This document shows, piece by piece, positions 13,134-21,891 of a stretch of DNA of 35,546 nucleotides. Where the stretch lies: assembly GCA_910588975.1 (NCBI GenBank), contig CAJUSE010000019.1:1-35546 (forward strand), written 5' to 3'. Made by a program: the position numbers and the translations under genes. The notes beneath the pieces are model-generated. The model was given only the letters and a program-made list of their open reading frames with translations, had not been told where the DNA came from and did no database searches. Source of the DNA: an uncultured Oscillospiraceae bacterium. GTDB taxonomy: Bacteria; Bacillota; Clostridia; Oscillospirales; Oscillospiraceae. Position 1 is the first letter of the stretch; every line of letters begins with the position of its first letter.

Positions 13134-13745
13134 ATGACAGAGCGGCAAATTTTAGAGTTGATAGGCTATGTAGCTTCGGCCCTGGTGCTAATTTCTCTGA
13201 CGATGACCTCAGTGGTCAAGCTGCGCATCATCAACGCTGTGGGGGCGGCCTTGTTCACGGCTTACGCCCTGGGCATTCGCTCCTATCCCACCGCCATTAT
13301 GAATGTTGGGCTGGTGCTGATTGACCTGTGGTTCCTCTACAAGGTGATGCGGCCCGACCATGTCTTTTCGGTGGAGAGCGCCCACGGCAACGACAGCGCC
13401 CTCAAGCATTTCCTGCGGGTCTACCGGGGCAATGTGGCCAACTACTTCCCCGGCTGGAGCTGGGAGGAGGACGAGGGGCGGCGGGGCTATCTGGTCTATC
13501 TGGACGCCACCCCTGTGGGGGCGCTGGTGGGCCATGAGGTGGCCCCCGGTGAGCTGCAGGTGGAGGTGGATTACGCCGCCCCCTCCCATCGGGATTTCTC
13601 GGTGGGCAAATACCTGTATAGCCGCTTGCCCGGCCTTGGCGTGCACACCCTGCGCAGCAAGGGCGGGGACGAGAGCCACAACAAGTACCTGCGCTCCATG
13701 GGCTTTGCGCTTGTGGACGGGGAGTATGTGAAAAAGCTGGGCTAA
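13134..13745 (+). CDS. YgjV-family membrane protein with C-terminal soluble domain
   Basis: A 203-aa protein. Residues 1-75 contain three membrane helices and match the YgjV inner-membrane family (IGYVASALVLISLTMTSVVK, then RIINAVGAALFTAYAL and MNVGLVLIDLWFLYKV). YgjV proteins are usually 75-190 aa membrane proteins of unknown role. The remaining ~125 residues are soluble, with beta-strand-like VEVDYAAPSHRDFSVGKYLY and a C-terminal NKYLRSMGFALVDGEYVKKL that resembles the end of a GNAT acetyltransferase fold. AAAGGAG lies 11 nt before the ATG, somewhat far. A terminator follows at 13866. Confidence 0.75.
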   Translation: MTERQILELIGYVASALVLISLTMTSVVKLRIINAVGAALFTAYALGIRSYPTAIMNVGLVLIDLWFLYKVMRPDHVFSVESAHGNDSALKHFLRVYRGNVANYFPGWSWEEDEGRRGYLVYLDATPVGALVGHEVAPGELQVEVDYAAPSHRDFSVGKYLYSRLPGLGVHTLRSKGGDESHNKYLRSMGFALVDGEYVKKLG

Positions 13746-13865
13746 GGCGGTCCAAAAGAGAAAATTTACAGGCAAAAAGCAGGGGAAACAGGGGTGAAAA
13801 GCCCCTGAAAGGCCTCTGCGACAGAGGAAAAAGGTCGGCAAGAGGCCAAAAAGAGCATAAAACAG

Positions 13866-13907
13866 GGGGCTGGACAGTGGAAAACAGACTGTCCAGCCCC
13901 TCTTTTT
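13866..13907 (+). terminator. Bidirectional terminator between convergent YgjV-like gene and purA
   Basis: Perfect 13-bp stem (13866-13878 with 13888-13900), then TCTTTTT. The minus strand shows TGTTTTAT after the stem. The rest of the 170-nt spacer is purine-rich and holds no gene. Confidence 0.88.
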
Positions 13908-13914
13908 GGGATTT

Positions 13915-15198
13915 TTAGTGCAGGTCGATGATCTCGTGGCGCTTGGGGCCGGTGGAGACGATCTTGATGGGCACTTCGATCTCCTTCTCGATGAACCTCA
14001 CATAGTCCTGGGCCTGCTTGGGCAGCTTGTCAAACTCGGTGATGCCCCGGATGTCCCGCTTCCAGCCGGGGAGGGTGGTGAACACGGGCTTGGCCCGGCT
14101 CAGCAGGGCGGGGGTGGGGAAGTCCCGGGTGACGGTGCCGTCGATGTCGTAGCCGGTGCAGACCTTGATCTCGTCCAGGTAGCCCAGGCAGTCGATGGCG
14201 GTGAGGGCCACCTCGGTGGCCCCCTGGACCATGCAGCCGTACCGGCTGGCCACCGTGTCATACCAGCCAACTCGGCGGGGCCGGCCGGTGGTGGCGCCGT
14301 ATTCCCCCTTGTCGCCGCCACGATCCCGAAGCTCCTGACCGGCGGGGCCGGTGAGCTCGCTGACAAAGGGCTCGATGCTGGAGCCCACGCTGGAGGAATA
14401 GGCCTTGGAGACGCAGACCACATCCCGGATGGCGGTGGGGGGCACCCCGGCACCCACGGTGCCAAAGCCGGCCAGGGTGTGGGAGGAGGTGACGAAGGGA
14501 TAGATGCCGAAGTGGGGGTCCTTCATGGAGCCAAGCTGGCCCTCCAGCAGGACGGTCTTGCCCTCCTTCAAAGCCTGGTGCAGGAAGGTGACGGTGTCCC
14601 CCATATAGGGGGCGATGGCATCCCGCTTGGCCATCAGGTCGTCAAAGAGGGCCTTGGGGTTCAGGGGCTGCTGGTGATAGAGGTGGATCCAGAGCACGTT
14701 TTTCAGCTCGCAGACGTGTTCCAGCCGCTCCATGAGCCGGCCCTCATCAAAGAGGTCGGAGAGCTGGATGCCGATCTTGGCGTACTTGTCGGCGTAGAAG
14801 GGGCCGATGCCCGACTTGGTGGAGCCGAAGGCCTTACCGGCCAGCCGGGCCTCCTCATAGGTGTCCTGGAGCACATGGTAGGGCATGAGCAGCTGGGTGC
14901 GCTGGTCCACCATCACCTTGGGGGCGGGCACGCCGCCGTCGGCAAGGGACTTGAGCTCATCCAGGAGCTTGGTCACATCCAGGGCTACGCCGGCGCCGAT
15001 GATGTTGGTGATGTGGGGGTAAAACACCCCCGAGGGCAGCTGGTGCAGGGCAAATCTGCCGTAGTCACAGATGATGGTGTGGCCGGCGTTGGCCCCGCCC
15101 TGAAAGCGGACCACCACATCGGACTGTTCGGCCATGAGGTCGGTGATCTTTCCCTTGCCCTCGTCGCCCCAGTTGGCTCCTACGATCGCTTTTACCAT
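13915..15198 (-). CDS. purA: Adenylosuccinate synthetase
   Basis: A 427-aa cytosolic enzyme that joins IMP and aspartate with GTP to make adenylosuccinate, the first committed step to AMP. The GTP-binding loop GANWGDEGKGK is at residues ~7-17 (catalytic Asp), followed by GGANAGHT (catalytic His), GSTKSGIGP, the IMP-contact region LEGQLGSMKD and TTGRPRRVGW. Length equals the family norm. The ATG at 15198 has GGAGG at 7 nt; the open frame extends ten codons upstream without a better site. It stands alone with its own promoter, divergent from ddl. Confidence 0.97.
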   Translation of the reverse strand: MVKAIVGANWGDEGKGKITDLMAEQSDVVVRFQGGANAGHTIICDYGRFALHQLPSGVFYPHITNIIGAGVALDVTKLLDELKSLADGGVPAPKVMVDQRTQLLMPYHVLQDTYEEARLAGKAFGSTKSGIGPFYADKYAKIGIQLSDLFDEGRLMERLEHVCELKNVLWIHLYHQQPLNPKALFDDLMAKRDAIAPYMGDTVTFLHQALKEGKTVLLEGQLGSMKDPHFGIYPFVTSSHTLAGFGTVGAGVPPTAIRDVVCVSKAYSSSVGSSIEPFVSELTGPAGQELRDRGGDKGEYGATTGRPRRVGWYDTVASRYGCMVQGATEVALTAIDCLGYLDEIKVCTGYDIDGTVTRDFPTPALLSRAKPVFTTLPGWKRDIRGITEFDKLPKQAQDYVRFIEKEIEVPIKIVSTGPKRHEIIDLH

Positions 15199-15280
15199 AA
15201 CAATGCCTCCGGGCCCCGGGATTCGCAATCATGCACAGATGATTTTGCCTTTTCCGGTGGCCGGCATTTAGGACGGGACA

Positions 15281-15309
15281 ATTATAATACCAGAAAGTGG
15301 GAAAATCAA
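15281..15309 (-). promoter_or_regulatory. Promoter of purA
   Basis: On the minus strand TTGATT (15309-15304), 17-nt spacer, perfect TATAAT (15286-15281). No purine riboswitch is visible in the ~80-nt leader. Confidence 0.78.
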
Positions 15310-15343
15310 GGGGGTTTCTGTGATTTTATAGAGCTCTGCGGCC

Positions 15344-15372
15344 TTGTGTTTCTGCCGTCGGTGTGGTAGAAT
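15344..15372 (+). promoter_or_regulatory. Promoter of the ddl-murF operon
   Basis: TTGTGT (15344-15349), 17-nt spacer ending in TGTGG, TAGAAT (15367-15372), giving an extended -10 element. Confidence 0.7.
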
Positions 15373-15455
15373 ACATAATTAAGCATAAAATGGAAACGTA
15401 CCCTGACCCGTGGGCCAAGGTATGCCGTCAGCGGAAAAGATAGGAGGTATCCCAT

Positions 15456-16511
15456 ATGAAAATTGTGGTTTTGGCCGGGGGCCTGTCCCCCGAGCGGGAC
15501 GTGTCCCTGTCCTCGGGCACTAAAATCGCCGCCGCTCTGCGGGGGCTGGGCCACCAGGTGGCCCTGGTGGATATGTACTTTGGGCTGGAGGACTATCCCG
15601 GGCTCACCGACCCCCAGGGGCTTTATGCCGCTCCCGCCCCTGAGAAGTGGGAGAAGGTCAAGCGCAGCGAGCCCGATCTCGCCGCCGTCCGGGCCAGCCG
15701 GAAGTGGCAGGGCAAGAGTGAGTTTGGCCCCGGCGTGCTGGAGCTTTGCCAGAACTGCGACGTGGTCTTTCTGGCCTTCCATGGCCAGTGCGGCGAGGAT
15801 GGCCGGGTCCAGGCCGCCTTTGACCTGCTGGGCATTCCCTACACCGGGGCGGGTTACCTCAGCAACGCCATGGCTATGGACAAGGACCTGACCAAGCGGC
15901 TGGTCCGGGGAGAGGTGCCCACCCCCAACTGGACCCTTGTGGAGTACACCCAGGCCGACATTGACCGCCTGACTCAGGACACCGCCGTCCCCTGTGTGGT
16001 CAAGCCGGTGGCCAGCGGTTCCTCCATCGGCGTGTCGGTGGTCCATGACCGCTCCGCCCTCCGCTCTGCTTTGGAGCTGGGGCTGCGCCACGGGGGCAAG
16101 TGCGTCATCGAGGATTTCATCAAGGGCCGTGAGTTCTCGGTGGGCGTGCTGGACGGCAAGGCCCTGCCCCCCATTGAGATCGTCCCCAAGGTGGGCTTCT
16201 ACGACTATGAGAACAAGTATCAGGTGGGGGCCAGCGAGGAGATCTGCCCCGCTCATCTGTCCGATGGGGATACGGCCACCCTTCAGCGCTATGCCGAGAA
16301 GGTATTTGAGATCATCGGCCTGAGCGTCTATTCCCGCATCGACTTCATGCGGGATGAGGCCGGGCAGTTCTGGCTGCTGGAGGCCAACACTCTGCCCGGT
16401 ATGACCCCCACCAGCCTCATGCCCCAGGAGGCGGCGGCGGTGGGGATGGATTACCCCACCCTGTGCCAGCATATCATTGACTCCTCTTTGAAGCAAAACC
16501 GAAGAGGGTAA
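15456..16511 (+). CDS. ddl: D-alanine--D-alanine ligase
   Basis: A 351-aa cytosolic ATP-grasp enzyme that makes D-Ala-D-Ala for peptidoglycan. Seen in order: VVLAGGLSPERDVSLSSG (substrate loop), AFHGQCGEDGRVQ, TGAGYLSNAMAMDK, KPVASGSSIGVSVV (ATP grasp), the omega-loop FYDYENKY and SRIDFMRDE...LLEANTLPGMT with the Mg ligands Glu and Asn. The Tyr-containing omega loop points to D-Ala rather than D-lactate as second substrate, so a vancomycin-resistance-type ligase is unlikely. ATG 15456 follows AGGAGG at 8 nt. murF, which uses its product, starts 12 nt downstream. Confidence 0.96.
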   Translation: MKIVVLAGGLSPERDVSLSSGTKIAAALRGLGHQVALVDMYFGLEDYPGLTDPQGLYAAPAPEKWEKVKRSEPDLAAVRASRKWQGKSEFGPGVLELCQNCDVVFLAFHGQCGEDGRVQAAFDLLGIPYTGAGYLSNAMAMDKDLTKRLVRGEVPTPNWTLVEYTQADIDRLTQDTAVPCVVKPVASGSSIGVSVVHDRSALRSALELGLRHGGKCVIEDFIKGREFSVGVLDGKALPPIEIVPKVGFYDYENKYQVGASEEICPAHLSDGDTATLQRYAEKVFEIIGLSVYSRIDFMRDEAGQFWLLEANTLPGMTPTSLMPQEAAAVGMDYPTLCQHIIDSSLKQNRRG

Positions 16512-16523
16512 GGAGAGTTCTGT

Positions 16524-17927
16524 ATGGAAAGGCTAACACTGCGAGAGCTTCTGGAGGCCATGAACGGCCGGCTCATCGGAGACTTTGACGATTTGGACGC
16601 CACCGTAGACACCATTGAGAAGGACAGCCGGACCATCACCCCCGGTGCCCTCTATTTCTCGGTGGTGGGGGAGCGTCTGGACGGCCATGCCTACATTGAG
16701 TCGGCTTTGGAGAACGGGGCCGCCGGCTGTGTCACCGCCCGGGAGCGGGAATACTATATGCCGGGCAAGTTCTATATCAAAGTGGACTCCACCCGCAAGG
16801 CCCTGCGGGATCTGGCGGTGTGGTATAAAAACCGGTTCAACATCCCCATTGTGGCTGTCACCGGCAGCGTGGGCAAGACCACCACAAAGGACATGATCGC
16901 CGCCGTGCTCAGCGAGAAGTACGAGGTGCTCAAGACCGAGGGCAACTACAACAACGATGTGGGCCTGCCCTTTACCCTGCTGCGGCTGGAGCGCAAGCAC
17001 CAGATCGCCGTGGTAGAGCTGGGAGTCAACCACCCGGGGGAGATGGAATTCCTCTCGGGCATTGCCCAGCCCGACATTGCCGTCATCACCAACATCGGCG
17101 ATGCCCATATTGAAAACTTCGGCACCCGGGAGACCACATTGGAGGAGAAGGCCAAGGTCTTTTCCTGTGCCACGCCGGGCTATACCGCCATCCTGAACGG
17201 AGACGACCCCTTGCTCTGCACTCTGGCCCCCACCCTGGAGAGTCAGGGGGTGGGTTCTGTGCTGCTCTGTGGCCGGGGGGAGGGGCTGGACTACCACGCC
17301 GGGGAGCTGGAGAGCGACTGGCGCAGCCAGGTCTCCTGCACCGTCACCACCCCCCGGGGCAGCCACCATATGGTCATTCCTGGCCTGGGGGAGCACATGA
17401 TCTACCCCACCCTCATGGCCTGTGCCGTGGGGGAGAAGTTTGGCATGACGCTGGAGGAAATGGCCGCCGGGGTCCACAACTTTGCCCCCACCAAGATGCG
17501 GATGAACGTGCTGCCCCGGCAGGAGCAGATCACCATTCTGGACGACACCTACAACGCCAATCCCCAATCCATGCGGGCGGCCATCGAGGTGCTGGACGGC
17601 TACACCGGAGAGTATAAGGTGGCTGTGCTGGGGGATATGCTGGAGCTGGGCCCCCTGGCCGGTGTGCTCCACGCCGGCGTGGGCGAGTTCCTGGGCCGCA
17701 GCCACATCGACTGCCTGGTGGCCATCGGGGAGCTGGCCCGGGACATCTATGACGCCGCCGAGCATTCCGACGTGCCCCAGTGCCACTGGTTTGCCACCCG
17801 GGAGGAGGCCGAGCCGGTGCTGAAGGACCTGGTGCGCCCCGGGACCACCGTCCTGCTGAAGGCCAGCCGGGGGATGGAATTTGACAAGCTCACCGAATAT
17901 CTGAAGAGCATCACAAAAGAGGAGTAA
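16524..17927 (+). CDS. murF: UDP-N-acetylmuramoyl-tripeptide--D-alanyl-D-alanine ligase
   Basis: A 467-aa cytosolic Mur ligase that adds D-Ala-D-Ala to UDP-MurNAc-tripeptide, the last soluble step of the peptidoglycan precursor. The N-terminal substrate domain has DSRTITPGALYFSVVGERLDG; the central ATPase domain has AVTGSVGKTTTKDM (P-loop 114-121), EGNYNNDVGLP and ITNIGDAHIENFG; the C-terminal domain has DDTYNANPQSMRAAI and LGDMLELG. The ATG at 16524 follows AAGGAG. It is 12 nt after ddl, the enzyme that supplies its substrate, so the pair is a functional unit. Confidence 0.97.
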   Translation: MERLTLRELLEAMNGRLIGDFDDLDATVDTIEKDSRTITPGALYFSVVGERLDGHAYIESALENGAAGCVTAREREYYMPGKFYIKVDSTRKALRDLAVWYKNRFNIPIVAVTGSVGKTTTKDMIAAVLSEKYEVLKTEGNYNNDVGLPFTLLRLERKHQIAVVELGVNHPGEMEFLSGIAQPDIAVITNIGDAHIENFGTRETTLEEKAKVFSCATPGYTAILNGDDPLLCTLAPTLESQGVGSVLLCGRGEGLDYHAGELESDWRSQVSCTVTTPRGSHHMVIPGLGEHMIYPTLMACAVGEKFGMTLEEMAAGVHNFAPTKMRMNVLPRQEQITILDDTYNANPQSMRAAIEVLDGYTGEYKVAVLGDMLELGPLAGVLHAGVGEFLGRSHIDCLVAIGELARDIYDAAEHSDVPQCHWFATREEAEPVLKDLVRPGTTVLLKASRGMEFDKLTEYLKSITKEE

Positions 17928-17987
17928 GGGCGCACACCGTGCGCCGGATATAAATTTGGACAACCATTTTTGTTTGAGGAACCACAT

Positions 17988-19904
17988 ATGATAGACATTC
18001 AAGTGACCAATCTCTCCATCGAATTTGAGAAGGGGAAGAAAATTTTAGACGGGCTCACCTTCCAGGTGGACCAGGGGGAGCGTGTGGGCCTGCTGGGCCG
18101 CAACGGGGCGGGCAAGACCACCCTGTTTAAGCTGCTCACCGGAAAGCTCTCCCCCGACGAGGGGGAGGCCCGCACCGCCCCGGGCAAGGGGGTGGGGCTC
18201 ATCTCCCAGATCCCCACCTATCCCGCCGGCTATACAGTGGAGGACGTGCTCAACACCGCCTTCCGCCGCCTTCACGCCATGGAGAAGGAGCTGGCAGAGC
18301 TGGCCGAGAAGATGGGGGAGGGAGACCGCTCCGCCATGGCCCGGTACGACACCCTCACCGCCCTCTTTGAGCGGCAGGGGGGCTATGAGACCGAGATGAG
18401 CCTGAACAAGGTCTGTAACGGTCTGGACATCCCCCTCAGCATGCGCTCCCAGCTTTTTGACGAGCTCTCTGGGGGAGAAAAGACCCGGATCAATCTGGCC
18501 CGGCTGCTGCTGGAGGATACCGAGATCCTGCTGCTGGACGAGCCCACCAACCACCTGGACCTCCACGCCACCGAGTGGCTGGAAGAGTATCTCTCCCACT
18601 ATAAGGGCACCGTCCTGGCCATCTCCCACGACCGCTGGTTTTTGGACAAGGTGGTCCAGCGGTGTGTGGAGATCAAAAACGGCAAGGCCGAGTTCTACTC
18701 GGGCAACTACTCCTTCTACGTGGAGGAGAAGGAGCGCCGCTTCCAGGAGCAGCTGCGCCAGTACGAGAAGGAGCAGGCCAAGGTCCACCAGCTGGAGGAA
18801 GCGGCGGACAAGATGCGCCTGTGGGCCTTTCTGGGCAATGATAAGCTCTACAAGCGGGCCATCAATATGGAGCGGCGCATCGAGCGGCTCCAGACCACCG
18901 ACCGCCCCACCAAGGAAAAAAAGCTGGCCATGGGCTTTGGGGAGCGGGAGTTCCGGGGAGACCAGGTGCTGGAGATCAGCGACCTGGCCATGGCCTTCGG
19001 AGAGCGAACTCTGTTTGACGGGGTAGATCTGGAGGTCATCGGCGGCGAGCGCATCGCCATCCTGGGGGACAACGGCACAGGCAAGTCCACCTTCGTGAAG
19101 ATCCTGCTGGGGGAGGTGACTCCCACCGGGGGCAAGCTGCGCTTCGGCCCCACGGTGCGCATTGGCTATCTGCCCCAGCTTGTCACCTTCGACCACCCGG
19201 AGCGGAATTTGGTGGACACCCTGCTCTATGACCTGAACTGCACCACCCAGGAGGCCCGGGACCGTCTGGCCGCCTTCAACTTCCGGGGGGAGGATGTATT
19301 CAAGGAGGTCTCCACCCTCTCTGGCGGCGAGCGCAGCCGGCTCAAGCTGTGCGAGCTTATGAGCCAGAAGATCAACCTGCTCATCCTGGACGAGCCCACC
19401 AACCATCTGGACGTGGACAGTCGGGACTGGATCGAGGAGGCGGTGCGGGCCTATGAGGGCAATTTGCTCTTTGTCTCTCACGACCGCTATTTTATCAACG
19501 AATTTGCCCAGCGCATCTGGATGCTGGAGGAGGGCCACATCACCGACTTCAAGGGGGATTATCAGGAGTACCTGGCCTATCTGGAGCGGCAGAAGGCCTT
19601 TGCCAAGGGGGCGGCCAAACAGGAGAGCGCCCCCGCCCCGGAAAAACAGCCCCCCGCCAAAAAGCGGAGCGGGGGTACCAAGGAGCTGGAAAAGCAGGTC
19701 CGCCAGGCCGAGCAGGCGGTGGCCAAGGCCGAGGAGCGGCAGTTTGAGCTGTCCCAGCGGGCCGAGGAGGTCTCGGACAACTACCTGGAGCTGCAAAAGG
19801 TCTACGAGGAGCAGCATGCTCTGGAGGAGGAGATCGCCCACCTGTATACCGTGTGGGAGACTCTGGCCGCTGAGCTGGAGGAGATGAAGGGCGAGAGCCA
19901 ATAA
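17988..19904 (+). CDS. ABC-F family ATPase (Uup/EttA-like)
   Basis: A 638-aa cytosolic protein with two ATP-binding cassettes and no membrane segment. Cassette 1: GRNGAGKTT (37-45), LSGGEKTRINLARLL, LLLDEPTNHLD. Cassette 2: GDNGTGKST, LSGGERSRLKLCEL, LILDEPTNHLD. The linker between them is long and charged, and the C-terminus has a Pro/Lys linker plus an ~75-residue coiled coil, as in Uup. ABC-F proteins act on ribosomes (translation factors or antibiotic resistance) and some bind DNA; which applies here cannot be settled. ATG 17988 (GAGGAA upstream) is preferred over TTG 17970. A GGCGCA/TGCGCC hairpin lies in the 60-nt spacer after murF. Confidence 0.93.
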   Translation: MIDIQVTNLSIEFEKGKKILDGLTFQVDQGERVGLLGRNGAGKTTLFKLLTGKLSPDEGEARTAPGKGVGLISQIPTYPAGYTVEDVLNTAFRRLHAMEKELAELAEKMGEGDRSAMARYDTLTALFERQGGYETEMSLNKVCNGLDIPLSMRSQLFDELSGGEKTRINLARLLLEDTEILLLDEPTNHLDLHATEWLEEYLSHYKGTVLAISHDRWFLDKVVQRCVEIKNGKAEFYSGNYSFYVEEKERRFQEQLRQYEKEQAKVHQLEEAADKMRLWAFLGNDKLYKRAINMERRIERLQTTDRPTKEKKLAMGFGEREFRGDQVLEISDLAMAFGERTLFDGVDLEVIGGERIAILGDNGTGKSTFVKILLGEVTPTGGKLRFGPTVRIGYLPQLVTFDHPERNLVDTLLYDLNCTTQEARDRLAAFNFRGEDVFKEVSTLSGGERSRLKLCELMSQKINLLILDEPTNHLDVDSRDWIEEAVRAYEGNLLFVSHDRYFINEFAQRIWMLEEGHITDFKGDYQEYLAYLERQKAFAKGAAKQESAPAPEKQPPAKKRSGGTKELEKQVRQAEQAVAKAEERQFELSQRAEEVSDNYLELQKVYEEQHALEEEIAHLYTVWETLAAELEEMKGESQ

Positions 19905-19916
19905 GGAGATAGAGAT

Positions 19917-20588
19917 ATGGCAAAGAGATTGCGTGGCTATGGCGACGGCTATAAGCCCTATGCGGGGAGAAGAAAATACCCCTGGCTGAAAGCACTGCTG
20001 GTCCTCCTCTTGTTGGGGGCTATGGCCTTTGCTGCTTTGGAGGTCTACATCGGCCTGCGCAGCGGCACCCGGCTTGTGGGCCAACCCCGGATCATGGTCA
20101 TTTTTGGCTGTCAGGTGCGCTCTGACGGCCCGGCTCAGACCTTGCAGGACAGGCTGGATACCGCCCTGGACTACCTGAAGGACCACCCGGATATGACGGT
20201 GGTGGTCACCGGCGGCCAGGGGGAGGACGAACCCATGACCGAGGCGGCGTGTATGGCCACCTACCTGACCGACCACGGCTTTGAGGGGGAGGTGCTGCAG
20301 GAGGACCGCTCCCGGAACACCTGGACCAACGTGAATTACACCCTGGACCTGCTGGAGCAGGAGGGGTACAGCCTCACCGAGGACGTGCTTTTGGTGTCCA
20401 ACGGCTTTCACCTGGCCCGCATTGAGATGCTCTGGGACCGGGCCCGGGTGGCACGGCTGCCGGGGGAGACCTACAACGATCAGTACATCTCCACCCTGGC
20501 CGCTCCGGTGACCTACCGCCCCGCCGTGATCCGCAATTTCCTCCGGGAGCCTGCGGCTCTGGTGAAATCCTTCCTCTTTGACCGATAA
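19917..20588 (+). CDS. YdcF-like (DUF218) membrane-anchored protein
   Basis: A 223-aa protein with a basic N-terminus, one membrane anchor (about residues 25-45, ALLVLLLLGAMAFAALEVY) and an extracytoplasmic DUF218 domain: IMVIFGCQVRSDGPAQTLQDR, VVTGGQGEDEPMTEA, EDRSRNTWTNVNYTLDLL and SNGFHLARIEML. Relatives include SanA and YdcF/ElyC, connected to envelope integrity and vancomycin sensitivity in enterobacteria; the reaction is unknown. It follows the ABC-F gene by 12 nt with AAGGAG before the ATG and is probably the last gene of the ddl-murF operon. Confidence 0.9.
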   Translation: MAKRLRGYGDGYKPYAGRRKYPWLKALLVLLLLGAMAFAALEVYIGLRSGTRLVGQPRIMVIFGCQVRSDGPAQTLQDRLDTALDYLKDHPDMTVVVTGGQGEDEPMTEAACMATYLTDHGFEGEVLQEDRSRNTWTNVNYTLDLLEQEGYSLTEDVLLVSNGFHLARIEMLWDRARVARLPGETYNDQYISTLAAPVTYRPAVIRNFLREPAALVKSFLFDR

Positions 20589-20641
20589 GGGGTGGTGTTT
20601 TACCCCGCCCGTTCTGCCCTGTCCACCCGATGGGTCGGGCT

Positions 20642-20783
20642 AAAAATGCCCCTTCTCCGGCAACATTTCTATCACGTGGCCGGACGAGATCTTGCGCTTT
20701 CCACTACGTGTCATGGCGCCGGAGGCGCCCCAATGCCCTACGGGCATCACTCCTACCATGGGAGCCGGAAAAGAGGCATTTTT
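20642..20783. repeat. 142-bp inverted-repeat element between ydcF-like gene and prfA
   Basis: The ends are imperfect inverted repeats: 20642-20661 pairs with 20764-20783 at 18 of 20 positions (AAAAATGCC...TCCGGC against GCCGGA...GGCATTTTT). Inside are two mini-hairpins with 3-nt loops: GGCGCC-GGA-GGCGCC (20715-20729) and ATGCCC-TAC-GGGCAT (20733-20747). No protein gene is supported in it. It could be a miniature transposable element or a branched RNA structure whose closing stem and T-run end the upstream operon. No target duplication is obvious. Confidence 0.6.
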
Positions 20784-20826
20784 TGTCCGGCGCAATCCCA
20801 ACACTTCATTGAGAGGAGGCCTTGTC

Positions 20827-21891
20827 ATGCTCTCCAAGCTGAAAACCGTTGAGCAGCGCTATCAGGAGATCGAAGCCCGCCTGGCCGACGGGGCCACCTA
20901 CGATGACCCCGCCCTGGCGGCCAAGCTCTCCAAGGAGCAGCGGGAGCTGGAGCCTCTCATGGACGCTTACCGCTCCTACCGCTCGGCCCTCCGGGAGGTG
21001 GAGGAGGCCCAGGCCCTTTTCTCCGACCCCGAGCTGGGGGAGATGGCCCGGGAGGAGTTCGCCGCCGCCAAGGCGGCTATTCCGGCTCTGGAGGAGCAGC
21101 TCAAGCTCCTTCTCCTCCCCAAAGATCCCAACGACGAGAAAAGCGTCATCGTGGAGATCCGGGCCGGTGTGGGGGGGGAGGAGGCCGCCCTCTTTGCCCA
21201 CTCCCTCTATCGAATGTACACCATGTACGCCGAGGCCCGCCGCTGGAGCGTAGAGGTGGACTCGGCCAGCGAGACCGAGCTGGGGGGCCTCAAGGAGATC
21301 TGCTTCACCATCCAGGGGGAGGGGGCATACAGCCGGCTGAAGTTTGAAAGCGGGGTCCACCGGGTCCAGCGGGTGCCCGAGACCGAGTCCGGCGGACGGG
21401 TCCACACCTCCACCGTCACCGTGGCCGTCCTGCCCGAGATGGAGGAGGTGGACGTGACCATCAACCCCGCCGACGTGGAAATGCAGGTGTTCCGCTCATC
21501 AGGGGCGGGGGGCCAGCACATCAACAAGACCTCCTCCGCCGTCCGGCTCATCCACCGCCCCACAGGCATGGTGGTGGAGTGCCAGCAGGAGCGCAGCCAG
21601 TTCCAGAACCGGGAAAAGGCCATGCGCCTGCTGGCCTCCCGGCTTTATGAGCAGGAGCGGGAGAAGGTGGAGGGAGCCTATGCCGCAGACCGGAAGAGCC
21701 AGGTGGGCTCCGGGATGCGCAACGAGCGGGTGCGCACCTATAACTTCCCCCAGGGCCGGCTCACCGACCACCGGGTGGGGCTCACCCTCTATAAGCTCTC
21801 CGCCGTCATGGACGGCGACATTGACGAGATCATCGACGCCCTGGTCACTGCTGACCAGGCGGCCAGATTGGAAAAGGAGACAGGAGTATGA
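20827..21891 (+). CDS. prfA: Peptide chain release factor 1
   Basis: A 354-aa cytosolic factor that recognises UAA and UAG and triggers peptide release. Domain order is normal: N-terminal coiled coil, codon-recognition domain with the RF1-type PET tripeptide in QRVPETESGGRVHTST (near 184-186), and SSGAGGQHINKTSSAVR with the GGQ motif at 228-230, whose Gln is usually methylated by PrmC. The ATG at 20827 has GAGGAGG at 8 nt; the open frame runs further upstream into the repeat element but without support. The stop overlaps the next start (ATGA). Confidence 0.97.
   Translation: MLSKLKTVEQRYQEIEARLADGATYDDPALAAKLSKEQRELEPLMDAYRSYRSALREVEEAQALFSDPELGEMAREEFAAAKAAIPALEEQLKLLLLPKDPNDEKSVIVEIRAGVGGEEAALFAHSLYRMYTMYAEARRWSVEVDSASETELGGLKEICFTIQGEGAYSRLKFESGVHRVQRVPETESGGRVHTSTVTVAVLPEMEEVDVTINPADVEMQVFRSSGAGGQHINKTSSAVRLIHRPTGMVVECQQERSQFQNREKAMRLLASRLYEQEREKVEGAYAADRKSQVGSGMRNERVRTYNFPQGRLTDHRVGLTLYKLSAVMDGDIDEIIDALVTADQAARLEKETGV

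Noticed and set aside
13906..15369. 487-aa plus-strand open frame opposite purA
   Set aside because: Antisense shadow of purA; no motif, and it runs into the divergent promoter region.
15456..16511. Vancomycin-resistance-type D-Ala-D-Lac ligase
   Set aside because: The omega-loop has the Tyr-containing FYDYENKY pattern of normal Ddl enzymes, and no vanH or vanX-like gene is adjacent.
18045..20411. 788-aa open frame on the minus strand opposite the ABC-F and YdcF-like genes
   Set aside because: It spans two real plus-strand genes and their boundary and shows no family motif; an antisense artefact of high third-position GC.
20640..20837. 65-aa minus-strand frame in the spacer ahead of prfA
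   Set aside because: It reads through the inverted-repeat element and has no ribosome binding site; the sequence is better explained by the repeat structure.
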